Source: Chamaesiphon sp.
Lineage (GTDB): Bacteria > Cyanobacteriota > Cyanobacteriia > Cyanobacteriales > Chamaesiphonaceae
Length of the DNA stretch: 14,857 nt
Reading direction: 5' to 3'
Assembly (NCBI GenBank): GCA_026786125.1
Contig: JAJAYU010000401.1
Coordinates: 1-14,857, forward strand
Numbering within the stretch: the stretch's first letter is position 1; each line of letters starts with the position of its first letter. Positions 5,962 through 13,893 of the stretch are shown one piece after another. The notes below the pieces were generated by a model. The model saw nothing but the letters and a program-made list of their open reading frames with translations. It was not told the origin of the DNA and did not search any database. Made by a program: the position numbers and the translations under genes.

Positions 5962-8900
5962 ATGACTGAAACTTACCTGAAAATTGAGAAAGCTCGCGAT
6001 CGACTAGTTGCTGTCTATCAAAGTTTAGCGGAGATCGATCGATTGATCGTCCAATTATTTTCGGTCATCTATACACCAGTTACCAGAACCCTATTTTTTG
6101 AGTGTTTTCAACAGACTGGCTTGTGGGGATTGACACCTCTTACCGCAGTTGCCCTCAAGCCTTATCTCGATCGATTATTGGCAAGCGATCTGCTGATGCC
6201 ACATGCTAAAAATACGCTCCAGATTCATCCTTTGATTGCCGAAATTGCTGCTCGTGAAGCTGTAGCAGCGGGTAAATTAACGGTAATGGCTCAAGTGGTG
6301 GCAACAAAATTACCTGTCGCTGTACATCGATATAATCAACAGCGTCAATTTGAAAGTCGGGGTGAATTTATTCGTGAAGTTCGATTGGGACTCTATCTCA
6401 ACGATCTAAAGTTTGTGAACGAACAATTTGAGGCTTATTATAATAGTTATGGTCGAGTTAGCGATCCAATTTTACCATCCCAGCTCTGGTATCAAACCTG
6501 TAATAATCCGTTCGATCCTCATTGGTTTGCAACTCTAGATCCGGAATTAGCAGAGACGATTTGGTATAGTATTCTCGACTATTCGATCGATCATTTAGTA
6601 CCTGTGGATTGTGCTTTTAATGCGCTGGAAGTTGCTGACAAAGATCCGAGTAAACCGTTCGAACTTCAGCTTCGAGTGAAGCTAGTCGAGCAGCTATTAT
6701 TTCGCGGCAAAATCTTAGAGGCAAAGCAGACATTGGAATCGTTCCCAGCTAGTTGGCGCGATCGGGTGGCGTTGTTGTGGGGGTGGTGGTACTTCTTGCG
6801 CGGAGAAGATGCACAAGCAATTATTGAGTACGAAATATCACTCAAAGCACTCAAAAAAGGTTCTGGCAAGCGTAGAACTTACTTCATGACCCCAGGTGGA
6901 ATCTTCTTTATTCTAGCGTTAATTCGACGGGGTGAAAGTGTAGATTTGCGGGCAGCTCTAGATCATATCAAGATCGCAATAGTGGCTAATTCTTGGCTGA
7001 GTCCAACATATAGTGTGTTGGAAAATCTAGTCGAATTACAAATGGGGCAACTGAATCGGCGCGAGCTAATTATGCGGTTGGCACCAAATAAAACCCAACA
7101 TAGTCTAGAAATTTTGATTCGAGGTTTGTGTATTCATTGGGTTGATAAAAACGCGACGAATAAGCTCTTACCTCAGGTACTCGAACAATTTTATAGTCAA
7201 GCAGATGCCGCAGGTTATCAATGGCTGGCAATGGAAGCAGCAGCGATCCTCTCCCAGATTAATCCGACTGAAAAATTCCAGAGCTTTTATCAAAAACAAA
7301 CCACTGCATATCAGCAACAGATCGGGATTGCTAGTATTTCCAGATTGATTCACCCCCTGGAGCCGTGGGAACTCTCACTCAAAGCACTGACAAATCTCAA
7401 TCAGAAACCCGTCACCACCACTCCGGCTGAACGCGATAGTAGTAGTCAAAGGCTAGCATGGGCAGTGACTTTTTATGGAGCCAACGCTTGGATGCTGCAA
7501 CCCCGCGAGCAGATTATCAATGCCAAGGGCGACTGGAGTAAGGGGCGGAATATCGCGATCAAACGATTGAAAAATCCTGGTGACTTTAACTATCTCACCA
7601 CCCAAGATCTGCGGGTATGTGGATTTCTCAAAGCTTACAATTCGGGTGGGAGTTGGGGGGGCGTGGAATATAAATTCGACGATCGAGCCATCCTGGCATT
7701 AATCGGTCATCCCCTGGTATTTTGGGAGAATAATCCGAATACCAGGATTGAGGTGATCAAGGGCGAACCAGAGCTGACAATCAAGGCGATTAAAGGCGAC
7801 CGAATTGTGCTGGAAATGAGTCCTAAACCGGAAGTGGGACAAGTGGTGATGCTCGTCAAAGAGAGTCCCTCACGGCTGAAAGCGATCGAGATTAGTGCCG
7901 ATCACCGCAAGATTGCGGATATTTTGGGCAGTCAAAATCGGCTAGAAGTTCCGGTAGCCGCCAAAGATCGCGTCCTAGCAGCCATTAGTTCAATTTCCCA
8001 AATCGTCACCATTCACTCCGATATTGGCGGTGGTGCGGACAATATCGAAGAAGTACCCAGCGATCCCCAGCCCCACGTTCAGCTTTTTCCGATCGGTTCT
8101 GGCTTGAAATTCAACATCCTGTCCCGACCATTTTCCCCTCTAGGCCCCTATTACAGCCCTGGGAAGGGGGGTGAAACGGTGATTGCCGAGATTGAGGGGA
8201 AACGGTTGCAAACTAGCCGCGATTTGGCAGCAGAGGTGCGATTAGCGAATACAGTGATTAGTGCTTGTACGACTATAGAACAAACTACTGAACTAGAGGG
8301 AGAATGGTCGATCGAAGATCCCGAAGAATGTCTAGAATTGCTGCTAGAATTGCAAGCTCTTGAGGATGTGGTAACGATCGAATGGCCAGAAGGTGAGAAG
8401 CTCAGAGTCAATCGCCAGGTAGGTTTAAGTGACTTCAAGCTGCGAATTAACCGCGAAAATGATTGGTTTGCCACCAGTGGCGAGGTGCAGGTAAATGATA
8501 ACGAGGTGATGGAACTTCAGCAGTTATTAGGGTTACTAGAAAACGCGCCAGGTAAGTTTATTCCCCTCGGTGATGGTCAATTTATGGCTCTGACGCAAGA
8601 GTTCCGCCAACGGTTGGATGAATTGCGGTTAATCTCTACCAAGCATGGCAAGAAGCTGGGGATGCACCCGCTGGCGGCTCTCTCAATGGAGGATTGGATC
8701 GATGACGTGGGCGGGGTGGAGACAGATAAATATTGGAAATCCCACATCAAAAAACTGCGGGAAATCGAACAGCTCGAACCAGAATTACCAACTACTTTGC
8801 AAGCGGAACTGCGGGATTATCAGCTCGAAGGTTTCCGCTGGTTAGCACGTTTGGCTCACTGGGGCGTAGGGGCATGTCTGGCGGATGATATGGGTTTGGG

Positions 8901-10206
8901 CAAGACGCTCCAATCTCTCGCTGCAATTCTCACCCGTGCGGATGGTGGGGCGACGTTGGTAATTGCGCCCACGTCTGTCTGTATGAATTGGTTGAGTGAG
9001 GCGGAGAAATTCGCGCCTACTCTCAATCCAATTCAATTTGGAGCGGGAGACAGACAAAAGGTATTAGATGGACTTCAACCACGAGATTTGGTGGTGTGTA
9101 GTTATGGCTTATTGCAACAAGAAGATGTCGCCGAAATGCTAGCCAAAATTACTTGGCAAACGATCGTTTTAGATGAAGCTCAATCAATCAAGAATTTCGC
9201 CACTAAACGATCGCAAGCAGCGATGACTCTACAGGCAGGATTTAAAATTATTGCGACTGGCACCCCAATTGAAAATCACCTTGGCGAACTGTGGAATTTG
9301 TTCCGATTTATCAACCCAGGTTTACTTGGCTCCCTCGAAGATTTTAATACCCGATTTGCCAATGCGATCGAACGTTCCGGTGATGCCCCTGCTGATAAGC
9401 TACGCCAAAAAAATGCCCGCCTCCAACTCAAGAAACTAATCCAACCCTTCATCCTCCGGCGGCTGAAGCGGGACGTACTCACCGAACTACCCTCTCGCAC
9501 CGAGATTACCCTCCAAGTCGAACTCTCCAAAGCTGAGATGTTATTCTATGAAGCATTACGCCAAAAAGCGATCTCTAAATTAACGGAAATCGATGCCCCC
9601 CCAGGGCAGAAACATTTACAAGTACTGGCAGAAATTATGAAACTGCGCCGCGCTTGTTGCAATCCCCAATTAGTCACCACCGATATTGCTATTCCTAGTG
9701 CCAAACTCAAGCTATTTGGCGAAGTCCTTGCCGAACTACTAGAAAATAATCATAAAGCCCTAGTATTTAGTCAATTTGTCGATCATTTACACATCCTCCA
9801 AGCATATCTAGAAAGCCAAAATATTCCATACCAATATCTCGATGGTAGTACTAGTGCCCGCGATCGCAAAAAGCGCGTCGATGCCTTCCAATCAGGCGAA
9901 GGTGATGTATTCCTAATTAGCCTTAAAGCAGGGGGTACTGGACTCAATCTCACCGCTGCTGACTACGTGATCCACATGGATCCCTGGTGGAATCCCGCCG
10001 TCGAAGATCAAGCATCCGATCGTACCCATCGAATTGGTCAAAAGCGTCCTGTTACAATCTATCGATTAGTGGCTCAACACACGATCGAAGAAAAGATCGT
10101 AGACTTGCACAAACACAAACGCGATCTCGCCGATAGCTTGCTTGAAGGCTCAGATATGAGCGGCAAAGTCTCGACAACTGAATTGCTACGATTAATCAAC
10201 GAATAG
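5962..10206 (+). CDS. SNF2-family DNA-dependent ATPase (long form)
   Basis: A 1414-residue protein with a complete SNF2 (superfamily 2) motor in its C-terminal third. It has motif I DDMGLGKT (975-982), motif Ia APTS, motif II DEAQ (1071-1074), motif III ATGTPIENHLGELW (from 1098), and motif VI ASDRTHRIGQ (1351-1360). A segment at about 830-925 (DWFATSGEVQV... GKFIPLGDGQFM) resembles the bacterial SNF2-associated domain that precedes the motor. About 530-610 (CGFLKAYNSGGSW... IGHPLVFWEN) looks like the conserved N-terminal part of large bacterial SNF2 proteins. Residues 1-~450 are helical with aromatic/alanine spacing suggestive of TPR-like repeats; this part is family-unassigned. The motor probably translocates on double-stranded DNA to remodel protein-DNA complexes; the target is unknown. 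It starts 37 bases after pyrB and may be cotranscribed. No frameshift or missing motif was seen. Confidence 0.93.
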   Translation: MTETYLKIEKARDRLVAVYQSLAEIDRLIVQLFSVIYTPVTRTLFFECFQQTGLWGLTPLTAVALKPYLDRLLASDLLMPHAKNTLQIHPLIAEIAAREAVAAGKLTVMAQVVATKLPVAVHRYNQQRQFESRGEFIREVRLGLYLNDLKFVNEQFEAYYNSYGRVSDPILPSQLWYQTCNNPFDPHWFATLDPELAETIWYSILDYSIDHLVPVDCAFNALEVADKDPSKPFELQLRVKLVEQLLFRGKILEAKQTLESFPASWRDRVALLWGWWYFLRGEDAQAIIEYEISLKALKKGSGKRRTYFMTPGGIFFILALIRRGESVDLRAALDHIKIAIVANSWLSPTYSVLENLVELQMGQLNRRELIMRLAPNKTQHSLEILIRGLCIHWVDKNATNKLLPQVLEQFYSQADAAGYQWLAMEAAAILSQINPTEKFQSFYQKQTTAYQQQIGIASISRLIHPLEPWELSLKALTNLNQKPVTTTPAERDSSSQRLAWAVTFYGANAWMLQPREQIINAKGDWSKGRNIAIKRLKNPGDFNYLTTQDLRVCGFLKAYNSGGSWGGVEYKFDDRAILALIGHPLVFWENNPNTRIEVIKGEPELTIKAIKGDRIVLEMSPKPEVGQVVMLVKESPSRLKAIEISADHRKIADILGSQNRLEVPVAAKDRVLAAISSISQIVTIHSDIGGGADNIEEVPSDPQPHVQLFPIGSGLKFNILSRPFSPLGPYYSPGKGGETVIAEIEGKRLQTSRDLAAEVRLANTVISACTTIEQTTELEGEWSIEDPEECLELLLELQALEDVVTIEWPEGEKLRVNRQVGLSDFKLRINRENDWFATSGEVQVNDNEVMELQQLLGLLENAPGKFIPLGDGQFMALTQEFRQRLDELRLISTKHGKKLGMHPLAALSMEDWIDDVGGVETDKYWKSHIKKLREIEQLEPELPTTLQAELRDYQLEGFRWLARLAHWGVGACLADDMGLGKTLQSLAAILTRADGGATLVIAPTSVCMNWLSEAEKFAPTLNPIQFGAGDRQKVLDGLQPRDLVVCSYGLLQQEDVAEMLAKITWQTIVLDEAQSIKNFATKRSQAAMTLQAGFKIIATGTPIENHLGELWNLFRFINPGLLGSLEDFNTRFANAIERSGDAPADKLRQKNARLQLKKLIQPFILRRLKRDVLTELPSRTEITLQVELSKAEMLFYEALRQKAISKLTEIDAPPGQKHLQVLAEIMKLRRACCNPQLVTTDIAIPSAKLKLFGEVLAELLENNHKALVFSQFVDHLHILQAYLESQNIPYQYLDGSTSARDRKKRVDAFQSGEGDVFLISLKAGGTGLNLTAADYVIHMDPWWNPAVEDQASDRTHRIGQKRPVTIYRLVAQHTIEEKIVDLHKHKRDLADSLLEGSDMSGKVSTTELLRLINE

Positions 10207-10223
10207 CCTGTGAAAATTAAATT

Positions 10224-10248
10224 CACCATATTTATTCAATTTATGGTG
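10224..10248 (+). terminator. Weak hairpin after the SNF2 gene
   Basis: CACCATA (10224-10230) and TATGGTG (10242-10248) form a 7-bp stem with an 11-base AT-rich loop, 18 bases after the SNF2 stop. There is no following T-run, so it may be a Rho-type pause, a processing site or a chance palindrome rather than a terminator. Confidence 0.3.
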
Positions 10249-10285
10249 GAATAGAGTAGGATAATCTGTAGTCAATTTAATCTTG

Positions 10286-11053
10286 ATGAGTCAGCAAGTA
10301 ATTAGTCAGTCCGCATTAGCCAAATTAATATGTGGGAATGTAGTTATTGATGGAGACGGTATTGATGAGGTACTAAATCATTTGTCTGGATCAATTGATA
10401 ACGTTCTTAGAGAGCTGATAGTGATAGGATCTTTAGACTCTGACAAAATTTCATTATTTGCTCCATTTTTAGGCAGAAGTTTACTTGAACTAGGGTGTAC
10501 AGCATTAATTGCTCGGCTCGATCCGTTTAGAATTCTGTTGCTGAGGAAATGTCAACAGCAGCCTAATTATCAACTGGACAAGTCTAATAAGTGATCTATT
10601 CGTTGGCAAGGTGATATTCTAGCAGACAAAGTTTCCGATATTTGGGCTGATAAGTCGTTGCAAAACCCAACGAGAGCTTTACTTGGAGATTATTACAAGA
10701 CATTAATCTGGGCTGCTAATTTTGATAAACTCCAGGATGCAATCGCAGATGTTAGTGGAGATGCATGGATCTATGCTCTTAGACAAAAAGATTTTGAAAG
10801 ATTTTATAATGAGACTTTAATTGACTTTGCAAGACTGTACTCTGAATTTTCAAAAGGAGTACACCATGAGTTGATCATTCCACTGAGTTCAGCTTTTAGC
10901 AAGGAGACAATCAAACAGCCTATTGAGAAAACTGTTCGCAACATTGCGACTCTTGGTCTGTTTGTTTCGTTAATAAATCACACACTGAACAAGCTCGATA
11001 TTCAATCAGCGATTACAGCTTATAAAGAAGTTCAAGAAATGGAGTTGTTCTAA
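10286..11053 (+). pseudogene. Unrecognised helical protein interrupted by one in-frame TGA
   Basis: Two open stretches (up to 10594 and from 10595) lie in the same frame, separated only by a TGA at 10592-10594. Read through, they give one 255-codon gene from the ATG at 10286, with a TTG just before it. The downstream half has no ATG until QEMELF at its very end, so it is not an independent gene. The parent protein looks cytosolic and alpha-helical. Its recognisable features are a basic/aliphatic stretch SLLELGCTALIARLDPFRIL before the stop and LYSEFSKGVHHEL in the second half. That second stretch recalls the S-x-x-H surroundings of some abortive-infection and HEPN-like proteins, but the spacing does not match the HEPN R-x4-6-H motif. 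A C-to-T change in CGA (Arg) or G-to-A in TGG (Trp) would explain the stop. The stop codon of this gene overlaps the ATG of the following ATPase by one base, implying coupled translation. I do not recognise the family. Confidence 0.65.
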
Positions 11054-12555
11054 TGGTTAATGTTATTTCTGAAAATACATCACTGATCTTAGCCGCAGAA
11101 GATTGTTCACCTGAAGAATTTGAACAATTTCACTATTTTTCAAAACAAGAGCAGCGGTTTATTTCTAATTTGGTCGCGCATGGCCCCGTGCTATTGAAAG
11201 GCGCACGAGGTAGCGGAAAAAGTGCACTGATGATCGAAGCATCGAGAAGGATGTATCCTGAAAATCCTATTAGCTCTGCATTTGGAATATATATCAGTCT
11301 TCGTCATCTTGAATTACTCAGAAGTGAAGGTGAGAAATATGAGGGGATGTTGTGTCAACTAATAATTGACGCAGTGAATAATACAGTTCTTAAAGCAGGT
11401 AATCTCTTTGATTTTAATGCTCTACCAAACATAACATCACTTCAGAAAGAATTATCTAGCTTATCGATTGCAGCTCAAAAAAGGATAGTTATCTTATTTG
11501 ATGATGCAGCTCACATTGGTAGAGAAGCTCCATTACACGAATTTTTTGATATATTTCGGACCTTATCAAGTAGCATCATATCTTGCAAAGCGGCTATTTA
11601 CCCTGGAGTTACCAAATTTGGTACAAGATTTGATGTCTATAATGATGCTACTGTGATTGACGTTTCAAGAAATGATGAGCTAGAGGGTTATAATACCAGC
11701 TTTGCTGAAATTGTAAAAAAACGTTTTTCTATGAAACTTTCTGCAGAATCTTTTTCTGGTCAGTTCACATTGGAAAATGTTGCTGGTTTTATGGGGAGAG
11801 CTGTACTTGGAAATATGAGAGGATTTATATTTGCTTGGAACAAGCTATCTGAAAACTGTAGTAACAATAAAATTAGTTATGCAAATATCACAAAAACACT
11901 AATAGATCTTGCTAGTAATTACTATTGGCCGTTGATTGAAGAACTTGAACCAAAGCTTGGTATGTATGCACCAATGATCAATCCTGCAAAAGAAATTGCT
12001 GAATCGATATTTCAGGAAGCTGGTAAGCAGAACAAGCAAAATGTACTTATTTTAAGAGAGATATCACAACGTCTATTGAAGCCATTAGAAATACTTGAAT
12101 ATACTGGATTTATTTCAATTCGAGATGTTTCACGGGCAATGAAATCAAGAGGAAGAGGAATCCGATACAGCTTAAATTTGTGTACTTTATTAGAGAAAAC
12201 TCCTGGAGCCAGTGTCACTAGTGAAAATTATACTAGGTGGTTGAATGAGTTAAATGAGAGAAATGAGCCTTTAGAATTACATAAGCCAAGTGAATTGTTT
12301 AAGATTAAATTACCTGAATTAATCGATCATGGTGAAATTTCAATCCTAAATGAAGATATTAGCAAATTAAAAAAATCAAGAGCATATCCTTATGGACTTA
12401 CTCAACATAAAATTGACATACTCAGAGCCGCTAATTATCTTACAGTGTCTCAATTAGCAGCAGCCAGCAATGAGTCCTTATTAGAGCTGAATGAAATAGG
12501 AGAGGAAACCGTAAAACGCATTCATAGTACTGTAGTCCAAGCTATCTGGATGTAG
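11053..12555 (+). CDS. ORC/CDC6-like P-loop ATPase with C-terminal HhH-like domain
   Basis: A 500-residue protein. Walker A GARGSGKS is at residues 50-57, Walker B RIVILFDDAAHIG at 144-156 (D150/D151). The strand and loop AAIYPGVTKFGTRFDV at about 180-195 sits where the sensor-1 region of ORC/CDC6-like AAA ATPases would be. The middle is helical (about 210-440). The last ~55 residues (GLTQHKIDILRAANYLTVSQLAAAS... LNEIGEETVKRI) look like a helix-hairpin-helix or RNA-polymerase-alpha-CTD-like fold, suggesting DNA contact. No replication origin or replisome gene is nearby, so an initiator role is unlikely. A two-component, ATPase-controlled system with the preceding gene is the more economical reading. 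ATG at 11053 overlaps the upstream stop (TAATG). The gene is AT-rich (line 11881-11940 has 19 G/C of 60, against 32 of 60 for line 8941-9000 in the SNF2 gene), consistent with acquisition. Confidence 0.8.
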   Translation: MVNVISENTSLILAAEDCSPEEFEQFHYFSKQEQRFISNLVAHGPVLLKGARGSGKSALMIEASRRMYPENPISSAFGIYISLRHLELLRSEGEKYEGMLCQLIIDAVNNTVLKAGNLFDFNALPNITSLQKELSSLSIAAQKRIVILFDDAAHIGREAPLHEFFDIFRTLSSSIISCKAAIYPGVTKFGTRFDVYNDATVIDVSRNDELEGYNTSFAEIVKKRFSMKLSAESFSGQFTLENVAGFMGRAVLGNMRGFIFAWNKLSENCSNNKISYANITKTLIDLASNYYWPLIEELEPKLGMYAPMINPAKEIAESIFQEAGKQNKQNVLILREISQRLLKPLEILEYTGFISIRDVSRAMKSRGRGIRYSLNLCTLLEKTPGASVTSENYTRWLNELNERNEPLELHKPSELFKIKLPELIDHGEISILNEDISKLKKSRAYPYGLTQHKIDILRAANYLTVSQLAAASNESLLELNEIGEETVKRIHSTVVQAIWM

Positions 12556-12579
12556 ATGTGAATAAACTGTATGGCGATC

Positions 12580-13575
12580 TTATCTATTGAGTCTTTTCTG
12601 AATACCTTTGACCACTTTTAATATTTTTAACTGCAAGATTCGCTGATAATTTAGAGCTGGAATATCAGAAATACCTGGATTAACCCGATCAAAGAAATGA
12701 TTGACTTCGGTTAGAATTACCTGGAGACGGGCGAGAATATTTTCAGTTCGGTATTCAGCAACTAGAGACTGGATATCATCAACTGGCTGGGCAGACTTGA
12801 CCACACTTAAAATACGTTCGACATCGTAAGCGGTACTAAATCCAGCAATCTTATGACAATTAAAGCCTGGATCTAGATAATCGGACAACCCATGATTGAC
12901 GCTAGAAAACACCTGACAGCCACAAGCAATTGCTTCCAATGGTTGCAATCCAAATCCTTCAGTTACACCCTGTGCTGCCCAATATTCAGCAGAATCATAC
13001 AAGTAAACATGGGACTGGTTAAATAACTCTGCCAAACTATCGACAAATCCATCAATAATTTCGACTCGACAATGGGGTTGCAAAGCGGGAATTAATTGCT
13101 TTAATAAATAGGTAGAAGATTTACGGGCGTGAACTAATACATTGATCGTTCTTGTTACCTTGCGATTGACAAATTCATCGGAAATTTGGTTGGGCAAATA
13201 GTACAACAGCGAATGGGGCGATCTCTGTCCCCAATAGCCGAGGGTATTGCGACTGACACAGACAATTGGAATCTGGGCGGGGAGTCGGAAGCCGTATTCA
13301 GCACTGTGAGCATGATAAATTGTGGGATAACCTCGCAGCCGCGCCACTAGCTTGGGTACATCAAAACCCCAACTCACCACAAAGATCCGATCCGCAGATG
13401 GCTGGCTGTTCAAGATGTCGTCTAGAAATAGCTTATCTGGCTCCCGTTGACGATAGGTGACGATCTCAGCGGGGCAAATCTGTTTGACTAGCTCGATTGT
13501 CTTGAGTTCAGCCCATAAGCCCCCACAGTTGAATTTTGAGGTAGTTCCTGGTAGCAGAAATAGCAGTTTTCGCAT
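12580..13575 (-). CDS. GT-B fold glycosyltransferase (GT1/GT4-like)
   Basis: A 331-residue protein, probably transferring a sugar from a nucleotide donor to a polysaccharide, lipid or other acceptor. The N-terminal domain begins MRKLLFLLPG and has IYHAHSAEYG at about 87-95, like the acceptor-side loop of GT-B enzymes. The C-terminal donor-binding signature is TEGFGLQPLEAIACGC (205-220), the E-x7-E pattern of retaining GT4-type enzymes (E206 and E214). The first glycine-rich loop near residues 17-20 (CGGL) is also present. The C-terminus is basic and helical (QLKILKVVKGIQKRLNR), which could associate with the membrane. It converges with the ATPase gene, leaving only 24 bases between stops and no obvious terminator. 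The substrate cannot be told, and no other polysaccharide gene is in view. Confidence 0.85.
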   Translation of the reverse strand: MRKLLFLLPGTTSKFNCGGLWAELKTIELVKQICPAEIVTYRQREPDKLFLDDILNSQPSADRIFVVSWGFDVPKLVARLRGYPTIYHAHSAEYGFRLPAQIPIVCVSRNTLGYWGQRSPHSLLYYLPNQISDEFVNRKVTRTINVLVHARKSSTYLLKQLIPALQPHCRVEIIDGFVDSLAELFNQSHVYLYDSAEYWAAQGVTEGFGLQPLEAIACGCQVFSSVNHGLSDYLDPGFNCHKIAGFSTAYDVERILSVVKSAQPVDDIQSLVAEYRTENILARLQVILTEVNHFFDRVNPGISDIPALNYQRILQLKILKVVKGIQKRLNR

Positions 13576-13701
13576 AAGTTGAGAGCCTAGGGTTGGTTTT
13601 GTCCACGACTCAAGATAAACTACTATCGATCGAGGTGTCTAGCAATTGTGTTCGAGCTGGTACGATCATCTAATCGGGCATAAAATTTAGCTTGAACAGT
13701 A

Positions 13702-13740
13702 GAAGCCCCGCGCTCTACCGCTTCGGTGAGCGACGGGATG
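13702..13740 (+). ncRNA. Hairpin resembling an IS200/IS605 right end / omega RNA 3' end
   Basis: After GAAGC, the stem pairs CCCG-CGCTC-ACC (13707-13719, one bulged T) with GGT-GAGCG-CGGG (13725-13737, one bulged A) around a 5-base loop. The opening GAAGCCCCGCGCT and the closing CGGG match, from family knowledge, the structured right end of cyanobacterial IS605/IS1341-like elements that also forms the 3' part of the TnpB guide RNA. Here it lies upstream of the visible tnpB, so it would belong to a different, lost or neighbouring copy. Confidence 0.4.
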
Positions 13741-13760
13741 AATACGAGCGAGGCGACGAT

Positions 13761-13812
13761 TGCCCGTCTAACAAAACCGAGGGCTGTGCCTGTCGGTTTT
13801 GTTAGACGGGCA
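13761..13812. repeat. Perfect 20-bp inverted repeat
   Basis: The left arm 13761-13780 (TGCCCGTCTAACAAAACCGA) and right arm 13793-13812 are exact reverse complements around a 12-base spacer GGGCTGTGCCTG, which itself contains a GGC/GCC pairing. No T-run follows on either strand, so it is not a typical intrinsic terminator. It may be a small MITE-like insertion, an element end or a structural site. Confidence 0.75.
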
Positions 13813-13893
13813 TGAGGAGATGAGCAAATCTTTGCCCTTGTCTAGTCTTTGCATCTGTGTTATCATGGTTGCGGTAAGTACGATAAAAGCGTC

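Larger units (their letters stand above)
13576..13893. other. Intergenic region with two hairpins before tnpB
   Basis: This 318-base gap lies between the glycosyltransferase start (minus) and the tnpB start (plus). It holds an IS605-right-end-like hairpin (13702-13740) and a perfect 20-bp inverted repeat (13761-13812), listed separately. The first ~125 bases (13576-13700) show nothing I can name beyond a CGATCG-type repeat and presumably the glycosyltransferase promoter. The last ~80 bases lead into tnpB; a short palindrome GCAAATCTTTGC is at 13824-13835. Confidence 0.5.

Noticed and set aside
8151..8474. Minus-strand open frames inside the SNF2, pyrB and tnpB genes
   Set aside because: They are shadows of well-supported genes: serine/arginine-rich compositions with no motif.
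5962..10206. SNF2 gene as the DrmD-like part of a DISARM defence system
   Set aside because: No drmA, drmB or drmC-like gene is adjacent; the only methyltransferase is more than 2 kb away beyond pyrB and on the other strand.
10800..10900. HEPN ribonuclease call for the interrupted gene, based on LYSEFSKGVHHEL
   Set aside because: The Arg-to-His spacing does not fit R-x4-6-H; the resemblance is only general.
11053..12555. Replication initiator (Orc1/Cdc6) call for the ATPase
   Set aside because: No iteron array, origin-like AT-rich duplex-unwinding region or replication gene is nearby, and the partner gene points to an accessory module.
13761..13812. The 20-bp inverted repeat as a CRISPR repeat or intrinsic terminator
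   Set aside because: There is only one unit with no spacer array, and no T-run follows either arm.
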